Shown piece after piece: positions 41,001 to 52,088 of a stretch of DNA of 64,000 bases. The stretch lies in the NCBI RefSeq assembly GCF_001640805.2, contig NC_066849.1, positions 23,125,999 to 23,189,998 on the forward strand. Reading direction: 5' to 3'. Each line of letters starts with the position of its first letter. Position 1 is the stretch's first letter. The stretch comes from Lates calcarifer. Taxonomy: Eukaryota; Chordata; Actinopteri; Centropomidae. A model generated the notes under the pieces. That model ran no database searches. It worked only from the letters and a program-made list of their open reading frames with translations, and had not been told where the DNA came from. The translations under genes were made by a program, and so were the position numbers.

Positions 41001-41823
41001 GACACACATTAATGATCAAAACGCTTAGTCGGTGAAAGGAGAGTAAATGTTTGCTTTTTTGTTTGCCCTCCTACCTGTCGAGTCAATACAGCAGTCATTA
41101 TCAGCAAGAGAGAGGGAGAGAGCATTTGAGGAGATGAACTAACTTCCCTCATTAGTGACTTTTGAGAGCAAACACTCTCACACATGTACTCACAAAATAA
41201 ACCACAGAAAGAGTTGATCTGCACTGACGGGCAGCAAAAAATCCCCAAGACTGTATGTGTTAAGGGGGGTTCACTGTGTGTGTGTGTGTGTGCGTGTGGT
41301 CAGTGTGTGTTTTTGTGTGTTTTAACTGGTACTTTGTCCCTGTCGACCTTTAGCCTATACCACTCTGATTTCCCCACTGCTCCTCTGTGAAATGAGGTGA
41401 GCTACACTCCATGTGCTACATGTATCATACAGACATTGTGTTTGCTTCGTCTTTGTGTGATTGCAGGGATATGGCAAGTTCACAGAGTGCACAGAGGTCA
41501 CCCCACCTGCAGACTGATGATGATGATGACAGCACACCAAGATTTCAACCTACAGTATGTGACTCACAGGTCATTGACTGTGGTAACATTTAGAGAATCA
41601 CTTTACGTCCATCATGTACAAAAGTATAATTCTGCCCTCTTGTGGTTACACTGTTACACTGCTGATTGGAAGCACATTTGATGAGTAAACCACAGATAGA
41701 TCAGTGTGCACATACACACCTGTACATACATTAACTAATACACACAATGTGAATCAGTGGGAATGTGCCAGACTAAGGTGCAATATTAAATTAAGTCATC
41801 GGGGCTAGTTTATGTGCCTATCT

Positions 41824-42375
41824 ACAGTGTTGGAAGAAGCATTTACATTTTCTACTTAAGAAAAAGTACCAATACACAGATGTAAAATTACTCCATTACA
41901 AGTAAAAGTCCTGCATCAAGAGAAAGTGTCGTGAAAGTATTAAAGTAAAAGTACTTGTCTGATCTCTCTGATTGATACATTATTATATATGACATTATTA
42001 GAGGATTAATACTGAAGTTACTGTTGCAGCTGTTGGAGGTGGAGCTGGTCTAAAACCAGACTCCTGAGATGATTAATGTGGGAGGAAAGAAGAAAAACAA
42101 AATTCTGATTCACAAATCTTCAATTTTTGGTGAAATATACTTTATTTGGTAAACATCTCAAACATCTAACATGTGACTCTGACCACACACTGTTGTACTT
42201 CATCTTAAAAAGTGGCCAGTAACTAAAGCTGTCGAAATGAATATGGTGCAGTAGAAAGTACAGTATTTCTCTCTGAAATGTAGTGAAGTGGAGGTAGAAA
42301 GTCGCAGAGTAAAATACAAGTACCTCAAACTAAAACTTAAGTGCAGTACTTAAATGCACTTTTCACCACTGTCTG
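41824..42375 (+). mobile_element. MITE-like element with terminal inverted repeats
   Basis: The left end begins cagtgttggaagaagcattt. The right end, read in reverse complement, begins cagtggtgaaaagtgcattt, so the termini are imperfect inverted repeats about 20 bases long. Inside are acaagtaaaagtcctgcatc, ttaaagtaaaagtacttgtc and a Thr/Lys-rich non-coding core, all usual in a high-copy percomorph non-autonomous element that I would place among hAT-like MITEs from memory. It has no transposase frame. It lies between kng1 and lamp3. Confidence 0.6.
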
Positions 42376-42835
42376 CTGCAAAATTAAATGGGACATATTA
42401 CTAAATAGATTTGTGTGTAACTGAAGAGGAAAATATAGCATTAAAATACATTTAACAATATCAGTATTAATTTACTTCCAGAGAAGACAGATTCATCCGA
42501 TGTAATTCAAAGAGGAACATGACGAGGACTGTGGAGTTTATGTTAATATTGTCATATATTTATTACATATTTATTACTGTGTTCAGTGGAGCAGCCTTTG
42601 ACTCAGACGCTTCACAGTTTAACTGACATGAGTTCATCATCAGAGGCGTCAGCTCTGCCCTGCCTCCGCTGACGCTTTACTTCCTCTGCAGGAGTCTTTT
42701 AGTTGTGTAGGTGCTCAGCAGTTTCACTCTGAACCACCAAACTACAGCTGCAGCACTCCCACTGCACTTCTAATCTAGTCACATTGTTCTACTCTTTTTT
42801 ACTTCTTTTCTTTTCTTTTCTTTTCTTTTCTAACT
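42376..42835 (+). promoter_or_regulatory. lamp3: lamp3 upstream region and pyrimidine-rich 5' UTR
   Basis: A 460-base interval between the MITE and the lamp3 start codon. It ends with five tandem TTTTC units (about 42805-42830) that stop only a few bases before the ATG. No TATA box or CpG island is evident. The transcription start is unknown. Confidence 0.35.
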
Positions 42836-44297
42836 ATGACGCTACAGAGTCACGCAGGTGGATGGCGTCTCTTTCTCCTGGCTGTTATTCTTCCAGGTAA
42901 GTTTGATAATATTCAAATGTCATTTCACCCTCAGATGATATAAACTGTCTGTAACTCAAACATTTCAGTAAGAATAATGAAGGTTTCCACACCTTTGCCA
43001 CACAGTGTTGTGCTTTTCAAATTTATCTTCTGCAGGAAAACATAAAAAATACTATCTGTCTTTGATATTTTGGACATGTGAACCTGTGATTTATTAAGTC
43101 TTTACAGTCTTATCGTAAATGTTGGTCTTCTTTTCTCTTCAAAGAATGCAGTACAACACTTTCATGGTGTCACTGCAGTTTCCTGTCCCTCACAGTGATC
43201 GTTGCTTGTGTGGTCTTCAGTGGTCCCACACACTCTGCCTTTCTCACTTTGTGGTTTAACACACACAGATGACTTGACAATGCATCATTACATCCACAAA
43301 TAAAACATGTGGTATCTTTGAAATGCAGGAAAGAGAATTATGTTTGAATATTGTTATTTAATGCCTTTATGTTATTGCCAATCATCTGTCAGTGTTACTA
43401 CTCTGACTACTGATCTACCATGCCAATGAAGCTTATTTGAATTTGAATTGAAATTGTGTCTGTAGCTTTCAAGCTGTTTTTTTAAATCATATGTTAAATT
43501 ATTTAAAATGATGGTGATTATTACTGATTGAAGTTGTGTTTAATAAAATTACATTAGTTAATTATAGTGGGCCCACAGGATCATGCATGCGGCCCAGAGC
43601 CCTCTTCCAGTTTTGTTCCGTAAAGCAAGCAGCAGATTAAATATGTCCCTGTGGAGACATGTATACTCTGTCTACACCCTTGGTAAAAATTACTAAGTTG
43701 CCAGTAGTAATGGTTTATTGATTGATTGATTTTGAATCGTTGCCACCTTGGTCTCTTCCTCCACCAGGCGTCCACCTCCAGAGTAATGGCAGCTCAGTCC
43801 AGCCTGCCTCTGACTCTAAGGCTCAGATCTACCGGCCGGTCCTGCAGCCCTCTGAAGCTATTCCTCCAATAGGTATACATACAAACAGAGAGCATAAAAG
43901 CAACTGTAAAATATTACTTCTAGTACTTTTTGTGAGGGTTTTTGAACATAGATGGCACTAAATGGTATGAAAACTTCAGCAGGAAGCTGAAGCAAGTTTG
44001 ATCAGCACAGGATAGTGAGCGGCGTGAGATCTCAATTTATTCTCAAGACACTGACTGAGACACTGATGTTATAGATGATCATATCACATAATTGTGTCCA
44101 TTATAGAACTCACATTACAGTTGGTACTTTACTGGTGTGTGTGTGTGTGTGTGTGTGGTGCACAGGGAACTACATTCTGAACAGCCCCAATGGGAAACCC
44201 TGCATCAAAGCCACAATGGGAGCCGAGTACATCATCAACGAAAAGAAGGTTAAAGCCTGTGACTGGCTCAGCACTGTGTGTGTGTGTATGTGTATGT

Positions 44298-44346
<49 letters not shown>

Positions 44347-46328
44347 CATGTGTGTCCTGTGTGTTTCTCTCAGTGTTTATCTGTTTTTTTAGTATTTCAC
44401 AGAAAGAGTGTGATAGTGTCAGCATCTCTTTATGATGTGTTACAAGTTGGTTTCATTGTTCAAACTGTAAAAACTGAAACTGCCATCAGCTTTTTTTTAA
44501 ATAAAAAGAAAGCCAGACTGTGATCCAGCACAGAAAAAAGCATTCTTCTGTATCGGTGTGTAGATATGTGCTCTCATTTGTCTCCAATATAAGTAACAAG
44601 TGTTAATTTTAGTCACATTTTTGCACAAATAAAAAAAGAAAGTGATGATGATGACTTGTGTCACTGTCCAGTGATATAAAGTGATATTTCTCTCCTGTGT
44701 GCTCTCAGAGGACCTGGTATTTCAACCTGGACCCCTCCAGGGTTGAAGTCAGCGGTTACTGTAGCAAGGACTCTGCTGTTCTCTCTCTTGCGATGCCGAA
44801 CAACGGTGCCAGTCTGCAGCTCACCTTCCAAAAGGTACAAAACCCAGAGAATTTTGGTTTCCACATCCATATTAATTTGATTTAAACTACTTAACTGTAT
44901 GTCATAGGAACATCATTCAGTTGTGCATTTGAGCATTAGCAAAATAAAAAAGATGAAATGATGTTTGTTTACCCAGAAAAATGTGCATCTGTTCAGATTT
45001 CAGGGGATTTATGAATCTCTGTATTCTTGTCCCCAGGAGAAGAACGTTTTCTACATTACCAAGCTGACTGCTGATGTGTCTCCTGTACCTGTTTGTCAAA
45101 GATGTTCCAGTAAGAAAACAAGACAGATAATAAACATGAATATTTCTATCTCTGATTTTGAGGAATAACCTGCAAACTCTTACTGTCTCTGTTCCACCCA
45201 GACAAAACTTACTCTGGCTTGTTGGAGCATGAGAAGTTGTTCAAAACAACTAATGGTCAGAGCTTCAACTGCAAATCTGAGAATCTGCTACTGGTGTCAT
45301 CTGAGATGAAGATCAAGCTGGTCCCTCTGAAGATGCAGGCCTTCACTCTGCCCAGCAACGGGCAATATGGAAAAGGTGATTGAGCTGAACCACTCCTGAG
45401 CTGTTGAATGAAAAACCAGAGAGCTCATGAGATGACTAAGAAGACGGGAAAGCACAAACAATATATTTCTGTGACCCAAAATTGTGTTTTAGACTTGTGC
45501 TGTCTTGTGCTTCCTCTCTGGTGGTCAAACCAGGTAAAAACACATGGACAGATAAATGCACAAGTTTTTTTCATGCTTAAAAATACACACATTTTCATAT
45601 CTATCAACCTCTCTGTGTTTTGGAAGTGTTTTCTACAGTTGGATCAGGTTATGCTCTTGCTTTTAGAACACTTTTAAAAACATCTTTAATCATCTTTAGT
45701 ATCCCATTTGGCTTTAGCGTGGTTCAAAAGCCATAATAAATGTCAAAATTTAAAAGAGGAAGCTTTGAAAAGATGGTTGCAGTCCATGCTTTCTCTTTTT
45801 TCTGTCTTTATTACTCTCAGACATCTGAGACAGAAACCTGATGAAAAGCCTGATTTGTGACCATCTGTAGTGACTGAAAAAAAAATATGATTTACTGAGA
45901 ATGAGACATGGTTTCTGAAGATTTAACGATGGACAGTGTTTACGACCAGTATGAAGTTGGTGCAGAATGGTAAGTTTCTTCACCATGAAATTGTCAGTGT
46001 TGTTATGTTCTGCTCAGTGATGAATGATAGGAAACAATATTTTGATAAGGCCTGTGCTGAAAAGCAGTAAACCTGTCCATACACTACAACTTTGTTCGAA
46101 CAGGATACCTATAGTGTTTAGGTGCTTCATAAACAAAATGCTCCATAATTTAACAAAATTCTCCTGTGCTCTCACTCTCATGTTTCAGAGATGGAGTGCT
46201 GGGCCGACTTCAACAAGCGAGTCATTCCCATCGTCATCGGGGCCACGGTGGTGGGCCTCTTCCTGATCATAGTGCTGACCTTCCTGTTCGTCAAAGATCG
46301 TCGCAGACAAGGTTACGACAGGCTCTGA
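42836..46328 (+). CDS. lamp3: Lysosome-associated membrane glycoprotein 3-like, single LAMP domain
   Basis: Type I glycoprotein of lysosomes and endosomes. Exons: 42836-42896, 43768-43872, 44166-44248, 44709-44834, 45037-45109, 45202-45375, 46189-46328; they join to 253 codons plus stop. Residues 1-20 form a signal peptide, 21-55 a short Ser/Pro-rich stalk, then one LAMP domain with the family cysteines in CIKATMG, YCSKD, NCKSE and ECW. The WYFNLDP segment matches the family's YFNIDP. A CxxC pair (VCQRC) is extra. Residues 219-242 are the membrane span; the tail KDRRRQGYDRL carries the GYxxhydrophobic lysosomal sorting signal. LAMP1 and LAMP2 have two domains, so this is not one of them. LAMP3 is chosen over CD68 because mccc1 is next door, as in human. 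It is much shorter than human LAMP3 (about 416 aa), lacking the long mucin-like stalk. The exon 3 donor (GTTAAA) is weak. Confidence 0.85.
43300..43450 (+). mobile_element. LINE-like 3' end
   Basis: The motif ccatgccaatgaagcttatt followed by tgaatttgaattgaaattg is the typical 3' terminus of a fish non-LTR retrotransposon ('catgccaataaagc' plus a tttgaat repeat). Only the tail is present, in lamp3 intron 1. Confidence 0.5.
44273..44346. repeat. Long (TG)n microsatellite in lamp3 intron 3
   Basis: About 70 bases of nearly pure TG/GT with a few A and C interruptions, starting about 25 bases after the lamp3 exon 3 donor. A shorter (GT)n at 44132-44156 lies just before that exon's acceptor, so exon 3 is flanked by GT/TG tracts on both sides. 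Long open frames here on both strands are repeat artefacts. Confidence 0.9.
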
Positions 46329-46620
46329 GCTCGCTGGGAAACTGGATGGAGATTAGCTCTGTCTCAAAGAATATCTCACACTCTGCTACTGTTACAAACA
46401 GTTCTCAAGCTTCTCCTCCTTAACCCGTATTTGACTTTTTTATTTCAGGAGTGTTGAATCTTTAATTGCAAAAATATTATTAAATGTTTACATTCTCTTA
46501 GTGACAGGTATGCATTTCATTTGTCTCTGCTTCCCCTGCTGTTTGTTGTAATATATATTCTGATTTGTTGTGTTTTCAACAGTTATGTAATAAAAAAAAG
46601 AGATAGTGTGCTGAAAGTTA
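46329..46620 (+). other. lamp3: lamp3 3' UTR with poly(A) signal
   Basis: The short 3' UTR runs from the stop at 46326-46328 to AATAAA at 46589-46594, embedded in an A-run. This gives a UTR of about 280 bases. Confidence 0.6.
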
Positions 46621-47200
46621 GATATTGAATCTTTAATTAAACTGGCAATATAAATGAACCAGATAATTCTATAATGTGATTTATAATAATTTAAAGATGA
46701 CAGAAGACGTGAGCCTCAACTCTTGAACTGAAGTGACACGGCTACTGCAGAATAAACATTATAGATGGAAACATACAAATTAATACATTAAATATATGTA
46801 TACTCGGTCACATTCACACATACACTTGTAAAGTGAGTTCTTCTCCATTTTAAGTCCTGTGTCAGACAGACTGTTAGATGAGTTAACTGGTTCCCTTTTT
46901 ACAGATTCATTCCTCTTTATTGTTCAGATTTGATCACCTGAAGCTGTTAAAAGAGGACAACAGCAAGCTATGTTGGTAATAGACATCAATAAGATCCTTA
47001 AATCCCTCAAAAATGTTACTGTTATCATGTGTTTAAATCAATTTATCCTTTAAAATTACTGTATATTTTTACAAGCTACTCTTCCTGTTAATGAAATAAA
47101 AATAATGGTCTTTTATTTTTATGAGCATAATTATTCATCGGTAACTGTAAGGATGAAAAGAGAGAGAAAAAAAAACCACAAATAACTGCTCCACCACCCG
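46621..47200. other. lamp3-mccc1 spacer
   Basis: AT-rich spacer with no coding, RNA or clear mobile-element feature that I can support. Confidence 0.5.
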
Positions 47201-47536
47201 TGTGACCTGTGAAACTCCTCCCTCTGCTGGTGGTTTGTAGTCACTGCAGCTCCCTCCCCACCTCCATATCTCCTTTTCTCATTGGCTGTCGACGCTACGA
47301 GTCCTCGGAAAGCTCAAAAATAGTAATAGAAAAATGTATTGGCGTGTAGTAGTGTTTATTCGCTCGCGTGTGACAATATAAGGCCCCAGATATTTATCTC
47401 CGGTTGAAGTTGAGTGGTTAGCTGCAGTTAGTTTACAGCTACGCCGAATATTAGGGTGTTTAGTAAATTACCGCTTCGCTTTTTCCACAGTCATTGAGTT
47501 GGCTAAGCTAGCAGCTAGCCTCAGCAGCTGGTAGCT
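47201..47536 (+). promoter_or_regulatory. mccc1: mccc1 promoter region and 5' UTR
   Basis: Composition turns GC/CpG-richer than the spacer, with an inverted CCAAT box (ATTGG) at 47281-47285 and CpG-rich patches such as gacgctacgagtcctcgg. No TATA box lies at a fixed distance from a start. This fits a housekeeping promoter; the start of transcription is not resolved. Confidence 0.45.
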
Positions 47537-50500
47537 ATGGCTGCTGTTATTCTGAGTTTCCCCACTCTGCAGGGTCTGAGGATATTTACACAGTGAGTAC
47601 ATCAAAGGGTGACATGTCCGCTCGGTTTTTGTCTAAAACAGGCTGCCCCCACTAAAGTCATCTCCCTCCACTGAGATATGTAGCTTATTATTATTATTAT
47701 TATTTTTACGTTTATTAGCTTTCCAAGCGGACCAGTGTTATCTTACGGCTGAGCTAACCAGATAAGATGCACTTTTGTGGCTAAGATTGTAATTTATTCG
47801 CCGGTGGTCAAGATTACTAACCAGGACAAAATCACATTATGTCTCAACCCAATGTCAGCGTGTTGATAAAATATTTTTCATCCTGCGAGTCTCTGCAGAT
47901 CCAGATAAGACCTGAGCAAGGTTAAATAAAGGTAGCAGTTAGCACGGCTAAATGTTTCTGGTACAACATGCACATTGTTGAGTTGAGCATACACCTGTGC
48001 GACCAGCCTTCACTGGGTACTACAACATTCAGCTCAGTTGTAGTGACTGTACCTGCTATTTTCATGAGAAAATCCCTTTTTAACACCTGTTCTGCCTTTC
48101 ACAACAATGTAGACATTTGCTAAAGTTGTTCACTTTTGTCTCCTCTCTCCCCGGCTCAGAAAATTATCATGGACCAAAAGAGGCTTAAGGTTCATTTCAG
48201 GAGGTGAGTGAAGGACATTGCCCCCCTGCAATATTATTATAAGCATGATCTGCTGGTTACGGACAAGCAAATTAAAATACTTAAGTTTTTAGCTGACTTT
48301 CCTTGTAGAGTTATGCATCCCGTGTAAAACATTGTCTCTCTTCAGAACATAGTAATATTCTCCTGATGTTGTACAGTAGACATAAAATTAACTTATACCA
48401 CTTTATTCATTTTGATGAGAATGATCCTGTTGCCTCAGAACAGCTACTTTATTCCTTGGGTCATGGGTCAAAAGATCATTGCAAGCCCTTTATCACTTGG
48501 TGTGCTGACCATTACTTTAAATAGTAAAGTAATAATTTGTGTTTAGATACAGTACAGTACACAAGTAATAAAGTTGTGTCCTCTCCAGGGGTTGGAAGGA
48601 TAGAGAAAGTGTTGATTGCCAATCGAGGAGAGATCGCATGTCGTGTGATGCGCACAGCCAAGAAGATGGGCGTCCGCTCTGTGGCAGTGTACAGTGAAGC
48701 AGACAGACACTCCATGCATGTGGCCATGGTGAGACGCTAGATTTATTTGTCTTGCAAAAGGCTGTCTCTTTTAAGGTCCATGTACCTCTCAAGTCTTTGT
48801 GTTCTTCCCATTCTCTGCACCTATTTTAATGAATACAATGAGGCATCATGCTGTTTTCCTAACCTGCCCACAGGATATTTTTTAAAGCTTAAGTGGATTA
48901 TATTCAGTTGGAAACAGTCTGTTTTTGCTTTGCTTGTTCTGTAGGCAGATGAAGCCTACCACATTGGTCCTCCACCCTCCCAGCAGAGTTACCTCTCTAT
49001 GGAGAAGGTTTTGGAAGTGGCCAAGAAGTCTGGATCACATGTGAGTAATCTTTGTAAAAGGAGAATTAAGTATTATTTTTATCTCTTTAACATTAATACT
49101 CATAATTTGTCTGTCTGTTTGTGTGTGTAGGCGGTGCACCCTGGCTATGGCTTTTTATCAGAAAACACAGAGTTTGCAGAGGCTTGCAAACAGGAAGGCA
49201 TCATCTTCATTGGGCCACCTTCCTCTGCCATTCGAGACATGGGCATTAAGAGGTGACACAAATTTATAATCTTAAAATGATTTATAATATCTCATTTTTT
49301 CTCTCTAAGTATTTGATCTTTTTCATGTTTTTGGTACCTGGAAGGGCTAACCTGAATCATTGATCTCTGAGAACTTAATGTCATTACAGCAGCAAAGTTT
49401 TGTGGGATACACCACCAAACAAATTAGACAGAAACATAAATAAGAAAAGACAATAATAGCAGAATGTGCCAGTTGACTTTTTGTTGCTTGTGTCCATTTT
49501 CAGCACATCCAAACACATCATGTCAGCTGCTGGGGTGCCAATCATCGGTGGTTACCATGGAGAGGACCAATCAGACGAGAGGCTGCAAGCAGAGGCTGCT
49601 AAGATCGGATACCCTGTAATGATTAAAGCAGTCCGTGGAGGAGGAGGGAAGGTGAGAGGATGTGAAAAAGACAAAATAACTTTGCCAGAGCAACTTCAGG
49701 AAACAAAAAATAACTGTTTGTTTGTGTGTGTGTGTGTTTAGGGGATGCGTATTGCACGCTCAGACTCTGACTTCTTAGAGCAGTTGGAGTCGGCGAGACG
49801 AGAAGCCAGAAAATCCTTTAATGATGACGTCATGCTGGTTGAGAAGTTTGTAGAGGACCCCAGGTAACAATCATGCACCAACTGCTAACCAGCTTCTTCT
49901 AGCATGTAGTTATTTTCAATTATGTGACATAAAAAAAAAGTGTCCTCTTATCTGTCTCTATCTCTCTCCTGCAGGCATGTGGAGGTTCAGGTGTTTGGAG
50001 ACATGCACGGTAACGCTGTCTATCTGTTTGAGAGAGACTGCAGCGTCCAGAGGAGACATCAGAAAATCATAGAGGAAGCACCAGGGGTGAGTGTATGGTG
50101 GTGGTCACAGAGATGTATCGTTGGATTCATATGGACCGAAAGGAATTTTAAAAGTTGCTGTACTAAACCTTTGGTATCCTAAGTTTGAGTGAATTTATGT
50201 TGCATTCACATGCTCTTCGTATCCTATTTCCTGATCTGGAAAGTCATTCCTCCGACTTTGGTGTGTTCATGTCAAGTTGCAATGTGGAAAAACATGAACG
50301 CTGCAAAAAAGATTTGTGTTTGTATTTTATTACCGAGAGCCTTAAAACAACATGTGAATGCCCTGAAAAGATTACTGCTGCTAATTACTTTATAATAGAA
50401 TAAATACGTTCAATAACAGCTCTTAGTTTAGCGTCCTGTTAATACTACTACTCTTTGTTTCTTGGTAGACGATCACCATCTTTCCCTCATCATGGTGGTA

Positions 50501-52054
50501 ATGACACCATGGTGACAAAAACCTGTGTTGGTAGAATTTACTGCTGCACTTGTGTTAAATGAGGAAAATCTTCTACATATGAAGAGAATCTCCTGGATAT
50601 TTGGGTTTTGATCACTTGAAAATGTTTGTGTCAACCACTGAAAGTTTACAATGTATTCTCACACATTTTTATATGTATTTCCTCAGCCTGGTATCAGTCC
50701 TGAGGTTCGGAGGAAACTGGGAGAAGCAGCAGTTAGAGCAGCCAAGGCTGTCAACTACGTAGGGGCAGGTGAGACACACAAACACTTACACACACCTCGC
50801 AACATTGCCTATGACCCAGAACACACAGTGCAGTATACTGACATCATATTGTTTATCTACCTCTCTAGGTACAGTTGAGTTTATAATGGACGCCCAGCAT
50901 AACTTCTACTTCATGGAGATGAACACCAGGCTGCAGGTGGAACATCCTGTGTCAGAGATGATCACTGGAACTGACCTGGTGGAGTGGCAGCTCAGGGTGA
51001 GAGGGGAGAGAGGGAGAAATGTAAAGACACAGTGAACAGAAGTTTTATACACAGAAACTGATTATGTTTTGTGATGATCTCCTCCAGGTGGCAGCAGGGG
51101 AGCGCCTGCCTCTCCTTCAGGATGACATCATCTTACAGGGGCACTCGTTTGAGGCTCGTATCTACGCAGAGGACCCAAACAACGACTTCCTTCCAGGAGC
51201 GGGGCCTCTGCTGCATCTCTCCACCCCTCTACCAGACCAGCACACTCGCATAGAGACTGGAGTCAGGGAGGGTAGGGAGTCTAGATCAAACTCTAGTTGT
51301 GTTTACATGGACAGTTTCCCATTCTTCATGTAACAACACTCACTGTTTTCCACATAAATTAAGTGTCAAATTTGACAATGTATCATGAAAGTCTTCTTAG
51401 TGCGTTTTTTGTCCAGTGTGAAAAGGATTGCAGTATCAGCATGTTTGTTTTTAGGCGATGAGGTGTCAGCACATTATGACCCAATGATCGCCAAGCTTGT
51501 GGTGTGGGGAGAGGACCGATCAGCTGCCTTAAAGAAGCTGCGATACTGCTTACGACAGTATAATGTAAGACACACATACATACTCAGGTGATGCTTTTCA
51601 TACAAACAGCTGAACCTGTTAGATAAACATATTTACTAAACTTAAAGCCCCTACATGCAGCATTTGATTTAAATAGAAATTCACAGAAATTGTGGTTCTA
51701 TGTTTTCACTTTCTTTACATTTTTTCCACCTACTTTTCTGCATCTGTCCTCAGATCGTGGGACTGAACACTAACATAGATTTTCTGCTGAGTCTTTCGGG
51801 CCACCCAGAGTTTGAGGCTGGAAATGTGAGCACCAGCTTCATTCCCCAGCACTACGCCGACCTCTTCCCCACTCCGAGAGCTCCCTCTGGGGCAACTATC
51901 TGCCAGGCGGCCCTGGGTCTGGTGCTGCAGGAGAGGAAACACACACAGGAGTTCACACAAGCCTCCACCGGTGAGGGGATAACATTTTCCTTGTCAGAAC
52001 AAATGATTTATCTCTATTTGACCTGAAATAATATTACTATACTAAATGTACATG

Positions 52055-52088
<34 letters not shown>

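Noticed and set aside
40720..41019. Cys/Val-rich minus-strand frames next to kng1
   Set aside because: They cross a (CA)n repeat and share no splice-consistent borders or domain.
44129..44425. Open frames rich in His/Thr or Cys/Val over the lamp3 intron
   Set aside because: They are translations of the (TG)n/(CA)n microsatellite with no other support.
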